Positions 8,394 to 15,750 of a DNA stretch of 18,067 bases are shown here, piece after piece. The notes below the pieces were generated by a model. It saw nothing but the letters and a program-made list of their open reading frames with translations. It was not told the origin of the DNA and made no database searches. Made by a program: the position numbers and the translations under genes. Source of the stretch: Desertivirga sp966211215 (GTDB lineage Bacteria > Bacteroidota > Bacteroidia > Sphingobacteriales > Sphingobacteriaceae); assembly GCA_966211215.1 (NCBI GenBank), contig CBIHNR010000107.1, positions 1 through 18,067 of the forward strand, given 5' to 3'. Each line of letters begins with the position of its first letter. Positions within the stretch are counted from its first letter, which is position 1.

Positions 8394-8423
8394 TTACATG
8401 TGTATTACTACGGGAATAATAAA

Positions 8424-9053
8424 TCAAAATGGGAGATCTGAGTTTTCTTCTGCCTCTTTATTCGCCGGTTCTTGTGTGTTCTGTTGATCTTTAAACCTTA
8501 CCTGTTGTTCAGCCAGGAGTTTCTTCAGGGCAATTGTTTGCTGCAGGCCCCACATTTTCTTTTCACTATCATCGCCATTAACAGGGAAGTCGGGAACATT
8601 TGGAAGAGGATTATTTTTGTTGTGATAATCTTCAACCTTATGTCCATCCTGCTTAATTGATATACCGGATACTGCTTTCACTTTATCTTTTGGTGTGAAC
8701 CTATACGCCATCATATTAACCGGCTCAGAGAAATCAATATTCGGGAGCTTGTTAATAAACGACTGGAAGTAGCGTGATTCAACCGGGATCTGAATGATAT
8801 ATGTTTCGCCTATATCATATAAGGTTACAACCAGGTCGGTCATCTTCTTGCCCTGGTATTCCTGTGTAACCAGTTCAAATGATTTTAATTCGCCGGATAA
8901 ATAATCTGCTTTAAATTCTTCGAGTTCTGTACCGTCTTTTGCTGTGCGCTTTACAGTGTTCTCATCTGTAGCAAGGGCCTTGCGGCGAAATTCTCCTTCA
9001 ATAATTTTGTAATAAAATCTTGAACCGGTTGCTTGTCTTGTGTGTTGTGCCAT
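8424..9053 (-). CDS. Single-stranded DNA-binding protein, SSB-like
   Basis: The start is taken at ATG 9051-9053 (MAQHTRQATGSRFYYKIIEG), 4 bases after the preceding stop. A longer in-frame form would run antisense-like through the previous gene. The 209-residue protein has a beta-rich N-terminal two thirds compatible with an OB-fold-like core (LVVTLYDIGETYIIQIPVES). A Gln-rich, probably disordered segment follows (LAEQQVRFKDQQNTQEPANK). The end is acidic, EENSDLPF, the typical tip by which SSBs recruit replication partners. It would coat single-stranded DNA during phage replication and recombination. The C-terminal tip is the main evidence, since the core is divergent from bacterial SSB. Confidence 0.7.
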   Translation of the reverse strand: MAQHTRQATGSRFYYKIIEGEFRRKALATDENTVKRTAKDGTELEEFKADYLSGELKSFELVTQEYQGKKMTDLVVTLYDIGETYIIQIPVESRYFQSFINKLPNIDFSEPVNMMAYRFTPKDKVKAVSGISIKQDGHKVEDYHNKNNPLPNVPDFPVNGDDSEKKMWGLQQTIALKKLLAEQQVRFKDQQNTQEPANKEAEENSDLPF

Positions 9054-9057
9054 ATTA

Positions 9058-9297
9058 TCAATTAAAAAGTTTTCCTTCGTTGTACAATGTTTCGATCTCT
9101 TGCGGATTGCGCAGGTATCTTGTGAGCAGATCAATAAGGCGATCCTTACTTTCAACTGCTACAGTTTGACAGCCTACTCTTACCATGTAACCTCTATTCA
9201 AAGGCTCGATAGTAATTTGTCTTGCTGGTAATTCCGGTTGAGGATAAGACAAAGGGTCTCTGACTTCGTAATTTCTTGCTTGGTTTAATTCTTCCAT
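9058..9297 (-). CDS. Conserved phage hypothetical protein, 79 aa
   Basis: After a Pro-rich N terminus, the core RGYMVRVGCQTVAVESKDRL (residues ~35-54) forms a beta hairpin with a central Gly-Cys, followed by a helix IDLLTRYLRNPQEIETLY. I have the impression of a recurring small phage family with a VGCxxxAxE core and no assigned function. It lies between the SSB-like gene (4 bases downstream) and another small gene (18 bases upstream), so it may work with single-stranded DNA functions, but nothing in the sequence proves that. Confidence 0.65.
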   Translation of the reverse strand: MEELNQARNYEVRDPLSYPQPELPARQITIEPLNRGYMVRVGCQTVAVESKDRLIDLLTRYLRNPQEIETLYNEGKLFN

Positions 9298-9315
9298 TTT
9301 GTTTGTTTTTATTGT

Positions 9316-9531
9316 TTAATTATAATTTTCTATCAGGTCGATTAATGCGCTTATCCGAAACGCTATTTCATAATGCAGTTTCTCAGGATCTTCTATGTAG
9401 TAATACTGCATTAGGCTGTGATTGCCGGCTTTGTCTGCAGCCAGGTAATTGATGAATGTTTGCTCATGATCTTCCGCCACATATATCTCATCTAAGGCAT
9501 CTAGTTCGAGTTGCAATTCGTGATTTGTCAT
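9316..9531 (-). CDS. Acidic helical hypothetical protein, 71 aa
   Basis: A strongly acidic, helix-rich small protein (MTNHELQLELDALDEIYVAE, later EKLHYEIAFRISALIDLIEN). There is no Cys cluster, membrane segment or recognisable domain. The ATG overlaps the stop of the winged-helix-like gene (ATGA). Acidic small phage proteins sometimes mimic DNA or inhibit host factors, but there is no direct evidence for that here. Confidence 0.65.
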   Translation of the reverse strand: MTNHELQLELDALDEIYVAEDHEQTFINYLAADKAGNHSLMQYYYIEDPEKLHYEIAFRISALIDLIENYN

Positions 9532-9803
9532 GCTTGTAACAGATAGTAAAGGTTATCGCTCAGGTACACGTTCTTTTCATCATAGCTGATATACTTCTTT
9601 TGCTTTAAGGATTTTAACATAGCCTGAATTACAATAGGGCCTTCCACTTCAAAATCTTTATTAATCTGATCTACCGTACACTTGCCATCATTGCGTTTTA
9701 GATACATGCAGATGTTTTTTTGCAAGGTGTAATCGAATTTTATTTTTGGGAGGCTTGGATCTTCTTTTATTTGATTGCCATCTATGTTATATTTCCTTGC
9801 CAT
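9528..9803 (-). CDS. Putative winged-helix DNA-binding protein
   Basis: Residues ~24-80 read like a winged helix: helix DYTLQKNICMYLKRNDGKC, second helix TVDQINKDFE, recognition-type helix GPIVIQAMLKSLKQKKYI, then a wing SYDEKNVYLSDN. The first 20 residues form a polar tail. At 91 residues it is close to a bare winged-helix domain. It overlaps the NinG gene by 17 bases at its start and the next gene by 4 bases at its end. A regulator or replication accessory role is possible; the fold call comes only from pattern reading. Confidence 0.55.
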   Translation of the reverse strand: MARKYNIDGNQIKEDPSLPKIKFDYTLQKNICMYLKRNDGKCTVDQINKDFEVEGPIVIQAMLKSLKQKKYISYDEKNVYLSDNLYYLLQA

Positions 9804-10170
9804 ACGTTTTTATTATTTCATTCAATTCTTCTCTTGTCCATTTCTTAATTTCTCTACGGTTATCTTCCAGGTACTTCACAGCTTCGGTGCCTATCTTATC
9901 TAAAAGATTTTTCCTGTACCCCACAAGATGAAACGAATCAAAGCCGTTGCAATACTTACATTCCTTATTGACATTCCATTCGTGGAATCTTAAGAACGAT
10001 CCGCCTTTAACCGGTACGTAGTGACCAGCATCATAGAAGTCTTTATGTTGGCCGCATGATATACAAGGGAGACCATGATCACGTTTTCTTATGTAACTGT
10101 TGAATACCTTCTCGGCTTGCTTCAATAAATCTGGCAGTGGTTTTAGTTTGGGTTTCGGATGTTTTTTCAT
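9787..10170 (-). CDS. NinG (Rap)-like recombination nuclease
   Basis: The 127-residue protein matches the NinG family. Features are a helix with YIRKRDHGLPCISCG (Cys 36 and 39), DAGHYVPVKGGSFLRF (His 50), then NVNKECKYCNGFDSFH (Cys 71 and 74) and a helical C terminus. The Cys/His set resembles an HNH-like zinc-bound nuclease core. Lambda NinG/Rap is a structure-specific endonuclease that acts on recombination joint molecules. Its place in an operon with an exonuclease and an ERF annealing protein fits phage homologous recombination. The start ATG is 6 bases after the preceding stop. Confidence 0.85.
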   Translation of the reverse strand: MKKHPKPKLKPLPDLLKQAEKVFNSYIRKRDHGLPCISCGQHKDFYDAGHYVPVKGGSFLRFHEWNVNKECKYCNGFDSFHLVGYRKNLLDKIGTEAVKYLEDNRREIKKWTREELNEIIKTYGKEI

Positions 10171-10176
10171 AGTTAA

Positions 10177-10431
10177 TCAGATTCTCTTTATTGTTCCTTC
10201 GACCATCTCCGGGCCTCTGTAATCGCCTTCGTACAATGTTGCTTCTATAGTTCCATCTTCACGTTCGGCTAATTCAATGCAGATGCAAGTCTTTTCATCT
10301 ACTACACAGGCAATAGACAGATAGTTCTCTTTAACAAAATCGCCACCCTCGATAAATTCAATCCAAAAGGTCTTGTCGGAAATCTTTTTGTAAACAGATT
10401 TTAGCTTGCTCTTTAATTTGCTCTTTCCCAT
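10177..10431 (-). CDS. Hypothetical protein, 84 aa
   Basis: The basic N terminus MGKSKLKSKLKSVYKK is followed by a beta-rich, acidic domain (FWIEFIEGGDFVKEN, CICIELAEREDGTIEATLYE). No family is recognised. The ATG lies 19 bases inside the end of the preceding gene. There are no metal or nucleotide-binding signatures; the basic start followed by a beta domain might suit nucleic acid binding, which is a guess. Confidence 0.6.
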   Translation of the reverse strand: MGKSKLKSKLKSVYKKISDKTFWIEFIEGGDFVKENYLSIACVVDEKTCICIELAEREDGTIEATLYEGDYRGPEMVEGTIKRI

Positions 10432-10664
10432 ATCTTCCCTGCGTTTAATAATTCTTCTATCTGATCAATGTGTTGCTTGTTGCTGAAATGCGTTTGATAA
10501 AATCTTGGCGCCTCTGTGGGTCTTATAAAGTATTCCTTAAAAGGGTGGACATCTACTGCCTTCTTAAACTCTGCTTCCTCTTTTGATTTATATTCTGATG
10601 ATCCACCCTTTACAGGAGTCATTATATACATCTTACCTTTACATACCTGCGAATCTTCCTGCAT
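10413..10664 (-). CDS. Hypothetical protein, 83 aa
   Basis: The protein has a short N-terminal strand region (CKGKMYIMTPVKGG), a charged helix (SKEEAEFKKAVDVHPFKEYF) and a C-terminal helix (IDQIEELLNAGKIWERAN). It is not assigned to a family. The ATG lies 26 bases inside the end of the primase-helicase gene, so translation is probably coupled. Its own end overlaps the next gene by 19 bases. Confidence 0.6.
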   Translation of the reverse strand: MQEDSQVCKGKMYIMTPVKGGSSEYKSKEEAEFKKAVDVHPFKEYFIRPTEAPRFYQTHFSNKQHIDQIEELLNAGKIWERAN

Positions 10665-12390
10665 CTGTTTTTATTGTTTGCCCTATAAAATGATTTGGCG
10701 ATTGTCCTGTGTTAACCGGATCAGCCGGCAAGAACTTTCCTGTTTGTACTTTGTAAGTAAAATGACAGATACCTTCTTCACCTAGCTCTCTCCACCTGTT
10801 CTTCCATTTAATAAGATCCGTTTGGCCTGTTTCCTTGTTACGGTATACCGTAAATCCATAGTCGGGCAGGTTATAAAAATGACTGCTATCTGAAATGTCG
10901 TAACCCTTAGGAATACGATACCCGCTTCCTGTTTGTTCTTTGATCTTGGTAGGGTGAGCAACCAGCATTATATCACAATCGTTATCCCTGCAGAATAAAG
11001 CCATTTTACTTAATGAATTACCGGTGTATTCATGGCGGTTTTTATTGTTACTTGAATGTTCGATTGTAGCCCAGTTATCAAGCAATAAAAGCCTTATGCC
11101 GTATCTCCTTATCAATTCCTTCCCCTTAGCCAGCAAGCCTTCCACAGTAATATCAGCCGTACCGGTATCAATAAAATAAAAGTGGTCATCAAAGAACTGC
11201 TTATGTGTTAAAATATCTGTTTTATTGATACTTAATGTATCATTATACTGCAAGTTAAACTTATAAAATGATTTATCCAAATATATTTGGTATAATTCTG
11301 CGATATGTCTTTCAACCTTTGGCTTCTCCGCCGACCATATTCCTATGGGCCAGCCTAATTCAGAAGCCAGGGATACAATAATATTATCTGCGGCAGAACT
11401 CTTACCATGACCTGGGATGCCGGTAATAACCCCAAATTGACCTGAGCGCCATGTGTGAAACTCGCTAAGGTTTGGCATGGATCTTAGCTTATCTCCTGGT
11501 GTTAAACCTGTTTCTAGTTCTGTAAGAAGACCAGGCATTACGTCATTAACAGTGAGAACAGACTCCAATGGCAGGGGCTTGGCTTGGTAATAAGAATCCT
11601 TCAAGGCCTGTGCGTTCATGGTAGTTAACACCTCATTGGCATCCTTGCAGCCACCGGGGAATAATACAGTGTAGCATCTTTCCCTGCCTAATCTTCTTGA
11701 AAGTTCAGCAGACAAGGCTTGCCCCGGCGCATCTGCATCTGTGGCAATAAATATCTTTCCGAATTTATCAAGCCAGTCGATACAATTATCTATATATTCC
11801 AGCCTTTGAGAACCAGATGAAGCGCCATTGGGAACCGATACAGCCTGTATGCCTACCTCGTGAAAAGACATGGCATCAAATTCTCCTTCGGTGATAACCA
11901 GGTAATCAAAGTTATTTATGGTATCCATGCCATACAGGATCAACTCAGCACCGGCTACCATCTTAAAGTTCTTCTTACCGTCACGGTATTTAATATTTAC
12001 CAGCTCGCCATCACGATAGTAATTAAAGTGCAAGGCGTTTACTTCTTTATTTTCCTGTGGCATATAAGCCATGCCAGCGGTAACCCGGTATTCATCAACA
12101 GTCTTTGACGATATGCCCCTGTTTAGGAAGAATGCCTTCACCTGATCGCTTACGCCATCTGCAGTACCTTCTGGTTTATTATATGTCTTCATAGGCTTTC
12201 TATTGACAGAGCCGGCCCAATCGCATCCCGGATTATGGCATCTCCATACCCCTTTGTCTACATTAACAGATAGGGATTTATCGGTCTTATTCTTTCTTTG
12301 ATCTCTGCACTTTGGGCAATATACTTTCTGATCGCCGGCCCTGTCTTTACAACTTATGCCAGCCTGGGTTATGAGATCGTAGTTTGTCAT
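10639..12390 (-). CDS. Primase-helicase (zinc finger, TOPRIM, DnaB/gp4-type helicase)
   Basis: The 583-residue protein has the order seen in phage T7 gp4 and Twinkle-type enzymes. A zinc-binding module comes first (Cys 25, 28, 51 and 56). The TOPRIM primase core has EGEFDA (168-173) and the DxD in ATDADAPG (218-220). A RecA-like hexameric helicase follows, with Walker A GIPGHGKS (324-331), a Walker B-like strand RLLLLDN around residue 430, and IMLVAHPTK further on. It would unwind duplex DNA at the phage fork and make RNA primers. All key residues appear to be present. Its ATG overlaps the stop of the DnaA-like gene (ATGA). Inside the helicase part (11227-11254) lies a near copy of the early operator. 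Confidence 0.93.
   Translation of the reverse strand: MTNYDLITQAGISCKDRAGDQKVYCPKCRDQRKNKTDKSLSVNVDKGVWRCHNPGCDWAGSVNRKPMKTYNKPEGTADGVSDQVKAFFLNRGISSKTVDEYRVTAGMAYMPQENKEVNALHFNYYRDGELVNIKYRDGKKNFKMVAGAELILYGMDTINNFDYLVITEGEFDAMSFHEVGIQAVSVPNGASSGSQRLEYIDNCIDWLDKFGKIFIATDADAPGQALSAELSRRLGRERCYTVLFPGGCKDANEVLTTMNAQALKDSYYQAKPLPLESVLTVNDVMPGLLTELETGLTPGDKLRSMPNLSEFHTWRSGQFGVITGIPGHGKSSAADNIIVSLASELGWPIGIWSAEKPKVERHIAELYQIYLDKSFYKFNLQYNDTLSINKTDILTHKQFFDDHFYFIDTGTADITVEGLLAKGKELIRRYGIRLLLLDNWATIEHSSNNKNRHEYTGNSLSKMALFCRDNDCDIMLVAHPTKIKEQTGSGYRIPKGYDISDSSHFYNLPDYGFTVYRNKETGQTDLIKWKNRWRELGEEGICHFTYKVQTGKFLPADPVNTGQSPNHFIGQTIKTDAGRFAGM
11227..11254. promoter_or_regulatory. Intragenic copy of the early operator region
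   Basis: This stretch matches 15755-15782 at 25 of 28 positions. It begins GATACTTAATGTATC, against GATACATAATGTATC in the control region, and the next 13 bases agree at 11 positions. It lies within the primase-helicase coding region. The promoter boxes on either side of the control-region copy are not preserved here, so it looks like an operator without a promoter. Confidence 0.5.
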
Positions 12391-12830
12391 AATTCTTCTC
12401 CAATTCCAACCCGGTATTTACCATCGTGGATGCCGTTTATAAGGTGTAAGACACTGCTGTGATCACGCCTCATATATTTCCCTATGGATGTCAATGTCTG
12501 TCCTGGGTTTCTGTTTTTTACACGCCAAACAAAATCAGCACGAGCGTGTACGTATTCGGTTTTTCTTGATTTAGAATATATAACCCATGACGGAACCTTG
12601 TGAACCTCGCATACTCTTTCTGCTATAGCATCAAAATCTATCGCTTCTGGAGCCAGTGTTAACTCACGGTTAATGTGAACATATTTATACTTAATAACCG
12701 TTTCTTTTTTCACGACTGTCTTTGTTGACATTCCGTTTAATATCCCCTTGACCTTATTCACAGCATGATCATTCCACTCGATCTCTGTGAAGTAATCCTG
12801 AAATTCTTTTAAAGCCTGCTTGGTATCCAT
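12387..12830 (-). CDS. Protein with DnaA domain IV-like DNA-binding end
   Basis: The 147-residue protein lacks the ATPase part of DnaA. Its C-terminal ~60 residues resemble the DnaA origin-binding domain: helix HARADFVWRVKNRNPG (95-110), TLTSIGKYM (112-120) and the signature RDHSSVLHLI (122-131), equivalent to the RDHTTVLHA motif of DnaA. Upstream is a charged helical region and VIKYKYVHINRELTLAPEAI. It probably binds an origin or regulatory DNA site as a stand-alone DnaA-type helix-turn-helix. It directly precedes the primase-helicase (ATGA overlap), so it may guide that enzyme to the phage origin (inference). Confidence 0.75.
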   Translation of the reverse strand: MDTKQALKEFQDYFTEIEWNDHAVNKVKGILNGMSTKTVVKKETVIKYKYVHINRELTLAPEAIDFDAIAERVCEVHKVPSWVIYSKSRKTEYVHARADFVWRVKNRNPGQTLTSIGKYMRRDHSSVLHLINGIHDGKYRVGIGEEL

Positions 12831-12831
12831 A

Positions 12832-13236
12832 TTAATTTGTACTTTCTAACAAGATTGAATTGTCGATATATTGTGAGCTGAATAAGAACCGTATTGCATT
12901 CTGAACCAGGAGTAGTTTATTATAAAAACGATCTACTCTGTCGTACTCTAATGGCGCCCCGGAATTTAATGTGCGTTCGTTTATTTTCTTCCTGGCTTCT
13001 TCGCAACAGATCTTGTAAACAGATAGCTTGTGCCGGTATTCTTTATAGTCAATTCCCAACTCAGCCATGATCTCTTTCTTATTGATGTTATAAATATCAG
13101 AGATACCTATAAGCATGATTATGGCTGCAGATTTATTCCCTTCCCATACATCATTTGTTTGGAAAGGCTTATCTGAATGTTTGTCAAGAATAAAATTCGG
13201 GGAGATGCAGGCTTTGAGATTTTTTGTTGTAAGCAT
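12832..13236 (-). CDS. Helical hypothetical protein, 134 aa
   Basis: A predominantly helical protein whose middle (KSAAIIMLIGISDIYNINKK, then EIMAELGIDYKEYRHKLSVY, about residues 35-74) reads like a helix-turn-helix with a loose likeness to the DnaA-type domain of the gene that follows. The C-terminal half is helical and hydrophobic (FYNKLLLVQNAIRFLFSSQY) without being a membrane segment. Its ATG is 1 base after the preceding stop and it ends 1 base before the DnaA-like gene. A DNA-binding or replication role is plausible but weakly supported. Confidence 0.6.
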   Translation of the reverse strand: MLTTKNLKACISPNFILDKHSDKPFQTNDVWEGNKSAAIIMLIGISDIYNINKKEIMAELGIDYKEYRHKLSVYKICCEEARKKINERTLNSGAPLEYDRVDRFYNKLLLVQNAIRFLFSSQYIDNSILLESTN

Positions 13237-13237
13237 G

Positions 13238-13477
13238 TTATTGTTTTAATAGGTCAGGATTTTCGTTTAATGCTTTAATTAAAGCGTTTGCTACTGCAAC
13301 TGCATCGTTTACTACTTTTTCATACATCATACCGTTGTAGTATGGATTCGATAACAGGCCCTGCATTGCCACCGCTGCGAAGTATTCACGCTTAGTTAAG
13401 CCGTAAGTGTGAAAGTTAAATTGAGGCTGTTCTAAAACTTCAGGGAATGCCGAATGATCGCCGTATGTTTCAATCAT
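13238..13477 (-). CDS. Conserved phage protein (GLTKREYFAAVAMQGLL type)
   Basis: The 79-residue protein carries the block GLTKREYFAAVAMQGLLSNP in its middle (about residues 26-45), then a helix with VVNDAVAVANALIKALNENP. The KREYFAAxAMQGLL block recurs in many phage and prophage proteins of unknown function that lie near recombination and replication genes. The ATG overlaps the stop of the upstream gene (ATGA). The conservation of this block and its compact context make it a real gene; its job is unknown. Confidence 0.75.
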   Translation of the reverse strand: MIETYGDHSAFPEVLEQPQFNFHTYGLTKREYFAAVAMQGLLSNPYYNGMMYEKVVNDAVAVANALIKALNENPDLLKQ

Positions 13478-13710
13478 CTTTGTATTCTATTTGCTTTAAA
13501 AAATATATTAATATCGTCTTCGTAATACCTGTTAGGGTTTCCTTTTACATACGCTAATCCCATACGGTGATAACTATGCAGGGTTGACTTTGACTTGATG
13601 TTATACTTATCCATCACTTCTTCTGTTGTTAGCGGTACAGGTTCTTTTGGGGTTGATAAAGCCAGGGATAATTCTTCCCGGAATATTTGGCGGATGCGGT
13701 TTTCGTCCAT
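13474..13710 (-). CDS. Small excisionase/MerR-like helix-turn-helix protein
   Basis: After a helical N terminus (DENRIRQIFREELSLALSTP), residues ~27-75 show the HTH_17 layout: PLTTEEVMDKYNIKSKSTLH, SYHRMGLAYVKGNPNRYYEDD, then a final helix INIFFKANR. Such proteins bind DNA as excisionases or small regulators. No integrase is visible in this window, so an excisionase role cannot be supported; control of replication or transcription is equally possible. The ATG shares a base with the exonuclease stop (TAATG). Confidence 0.7.
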   Translation of the reverse strand: MDENRIRQIFREELSLALSTPKEPVPLTTEEVMDKYNIKSKSTLHSYHRMGLAYVKGNPNRYYEDDINIFFKANRIQR

Positions 13711-14702
13711 TATACAGTAACATTAAATTGTTTATACCACTTCACTTTCTTTCCTTCGCCAAGAACAAGTTCATTAGCTGAATGAATATCCATGTGGTTT
13801 TTAATAAGGTTTTGATAGAGTTGCTTGTGTTCTCCTATACGCTTTTCCAGTTTACCGTATCTCTTGTATTGTTCAGCCCAGTCAAGATGAACTGCATTGC
13901 CTACAATAACATTAGGATTGGGTTTACTCTTATGACGTTCGGTAATGAAATCATTGTAAGCATCTGACTTATCTGGATCAGGTTCATATTGAGAAGCTAT
14001 CTGCAGTAACTCTTCTTCTGGAGCGAACATGTTCTTTTCAAGTTCCGCCTTAGCTTGCTGTACTCTTTTGTAGTGGGCTTCGCAGGCTGTTAAGATATTA
14101 TCCTGCACCCCTCTATGTGCTTCAAAGGTTATTACATTCATGTGTCTTCCGTCACGGAGGATAGCAAGCTCAAACCATTTCCAGCCGGTTACTGCTAAAT
14201 AATGCTGACCTTGAATGATATAACCTACAGGGAAGCCGGCTTCGTATTTATCTGCAGCCATGCCGCTTATTGTTTTCGCCTCAACAATACCGGGCTTCTT
14301 TTTATACTCAGGATGCAATACGGATTTGGCATCTATATTGGCGAACATAAAAGGGATGCGGGGGTTCTCAATGATGGCTTTTACCTTCGTGTACTTCTTG
14401 ATCTTGTTTCCTTGCTCTCTATTACTAAGCCATCCATCTTCTGTGCCATCCCAATACTGCCAGTTATCCAGCACCACTTGCTCTAACTGGTGCCCCATTT
14501 CTGTTGCAGCATTAGCTTTGAACCTGCTCTTTGTTAAACCTATTGCCTGGTAATAAAACTCAACGGGAGATTTGTATTCATTAAGACCCATTAAAGTAGA
14601 GGCATCTGAGCCGCCGACTTTACCCTGGGTAATAAGGGAGTTGCGTAAGGCTTCCCATTGAGGACGGTTTAGTTTGCCGGTAAGGGTTTTGATTAGTTTC
14701 AT
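13710..14702 (-). CDS. YqaJ-type (lambda exonuclease-like) recombination exonuclease
   Basis: The 330-residue protein has the PD-(D/E)XK signatures of the YqaJ/lambda exonuclease group. These are VGGSDASTLMG (29-39), MGHQLEQ with E74, ANIDA with D124, the EAK core at 141-143, and IIQGQHYLAVTG as the helical Gln/Tyr motif. It should resect duplex ends 5' to 3', leaving single strands for the ERF annealing protein encoded just upstream, as in Red-type recombination. The remaining ~120 residues are helical. Its start shares a base with the stop of the small gene between the two (TAATG). Confidence 0.88.
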   Translation of the reverse strand: MKLIKTLTGKLNRPQWEALRNSLITQGKVGGSDASTLMGLNEYKSPVEFYYQAIGLTKSRFKANAATEMGHQLEQVVLDNWQYWDGTEDGWLSNREQGNKIKKYTKVKAIIENPRIPFMFANIDAKSVLHPEYKKKPGIVEAKTISGMAADKYEAGFPVGYIIQGQHYLAVTGWKWFELAILRDGRHMNVITFEAHRGVQDNILTACEAHYKRVQQAKAELEKNMFAPEEELLQIASQYEPDPDKSDAYNDFITERHKSKPNPNVIVGNAVHLDWAEQYKRYGKLEKRIGEHKQLYQNLIKNHMDIHSANELVLGEGKKVKWYKQFNVTV

Positions 14703-14899
14703 TATTTATCCTTTGCCCCGATTAATGCTTTCATTCTGATTTGTGCATCTGACAAGAGCGTATATACGGCACCGTTATCGCCAAGATAATCTGAGTAAAC
14801 AGAGAATTGCCCGAGGCGACCTTTGTTGTCTATAACCTTCCCGTAGATTGTGACACCATTTCTGCGTTCAATAACAACTTTTTCTTTATTACTTATCAT
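14702..14899 (-). CDS. Small hypothetical protein, 65 aa
   Basis: A basic protein with a strand-rich N-terminal section (EKVVIERRNGVTIYGKVIDN, GQFSVYSDYLG) and a C-terminal helix (LLSDAQIRMKALIGAKD). No family is recognised. It lies between the annealing protein and the exonuclease, overlapping both (ATGA and TAATG), which suggests it is made in step with them. A partner role in recombination is a guess from position only. Confidence 0.6.
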   Translation of the reverse strand: MISNKEKVVIERRNGVTIYGKVIDNKGRLGQFSVYSDYLGDNGAVYTLLSDAQIRMKALIGAKDK

Positions 14900-15531
14900 G
14901 CTATTTTATTTAATGTTAATTCAGCTTTCTTTTGATTGAGTAGAGTAGTTAAACTTCCTTTCTGCGAATCGGTCAGGTAATACTTGCCTATTTGCCTCTC
15001 CACATCTTTCCAGTTACCTTTTTCTACTTCGGCGATCATACGGGTAAATACTTCAAATGTTAAAGCCGGTTTACCATCTACCTTACGGTCTGCTTTATTA
15101 CCATCTGCTTCGTTAGCATCATCATCTGCATCATTCACTAGGCCAAGCATTGTAGTTAAAGAGTACCTTCTGAGATAAGTGAACACCGAGCCGTAGTATT
15201 GAATATTCTTTTGCTCGAATACAGGAATAGAAGCTAAGGCAGAGATCCATTGACCGGATTCTTTATCAACTAAGGTTGTTCTTACACCAAGCCCTTCTAG
15301 TACCTGCCAGATAACCAATCCTTCTTTTCTTAAAAATGGCTTAATGGTCTCCGTTACCTTCTTTAGATCAGCGAAGGAGAAAGTATAATGCTCACCTTTA
15401 GAGTTTTCTACCTTCACATCGACATTCACTTCAAGCTTTATTTCGTCTTGAAGTCTCTCTAGTTTAAGCATGAGCTTATCTTGCTCTTTGCTTATAACGG
15501 TGCCGGATAAGTTAAGCGACTCCTTGATCAT
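14896..15531 (-). CDS. erf: ERF-family single-strand annealing protein
   Basis: The 211-residue protein follows the ERF pattern. It has an N-terminal amphipathic helix (KLMLKLERLQDEI), YTFSFADLKKVTETIKPFLR (49-68), KEGLVIWQ, then TTLVDKESGQWI, and the hallmark YYGSVFTYLRRYSLTTMLGL (112-131) followed by the acidic run DADDDANEAD. ERF proteins anneal complementary single strands during recombination and genome circularisation, as in phage P22. The exonuclease gene downstream supplies the single-stranded ends. The C-terminal ~50 residues are helical and may carry partner contacts. The start overlaps the previous gene by 20 bases. Confidence 0.9.
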   Translation of the reverse strand: MIKESLNLSGTVISKEQDKLMLKLERLQDEIKLEVNVDVKVENSKGEHYTFSFADLKKVTETIKPFLRKEGLVIWQVLEGLGVRTTLVDKESGQWISALASIPVFEQKNIQYYGSVFTYLRRYSLTTMLGLVNDADDDANEADGNKADRKVDGKPALTFEVFTRMIAEVEKGNWKDVERQIGKYYLTDSQKGSLTTLLNQKKAELTLNKIA

Positions 15532-15745
15532 AGTATTTTATAAATTCGTGAATAATATTGTTTGATATTTTAAAGAAGATTGCATCCCAATCGAATGACC
15601 ACTCCCAGGTTCCTTTGCGGTATATTTTCTTTACCCGGTGGGCCAGTACCACTTCGGTGTAGTTCTCCATCATCCATACCCGTAGCATATCGAGATCAAA
15701 GGAGCGGGAATTATACCTGAAAGTGTTACTTTGGTAGTCAAACAT
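15512..15745 (-). CDS. First gene of the early operon, small hypothetical protein
   Basis: The 77-residue protein is aromatic-rich (MFDYQSNTFRYNSRSF, TWEWSFDWDAIFFKI) with a mixed strand/helix pattern; no family is recognised. From the promoter position, transcription should begin within a few bases of ATG 15743-15745, so this start would be leaderless or almost so. An alternative is the internal ATG at 15686-15688 (MLRVWMMEN), giving 58 residues and a normal leader. The gene overlaps the ERF gene by 20 bases. Confidence 0.6.
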   Translation of the reverse strand: MFDYQSNTFRYNSRSFDLDMLRVWMMENYTEVVLAHRVKKIYRKGTWEWSFDWDAIFFKISNNIIHEFIKYYDQGVA

Positions 15746-15750
15746 CCTTT

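Noticed and set aside
8161..8427. TTG start at 8427 for the coiled-coil protein
   Set aside because: The extra 25 residues do not match the charged helical character of the rest, and ATG 8350-8352 is available. It remains possible because of the spacing to the previous stop.
8424..9155. Longer form of the SSB-like protein beginning at 9155
   Set aside because: The added 34 residues are Cys- and Arg-rich and overlap the whole end of the previous gene, while ATG 9051-9053 follows that gene's stop by 4 bases.
13474..13710. The small helix-turn-helix gene as an excisionase of an integration module
   Set aside because: No integrase or attachment site is visible nearby, and the gene lies within the recombination and replication operon, so only a general DNA-binding call is kept.
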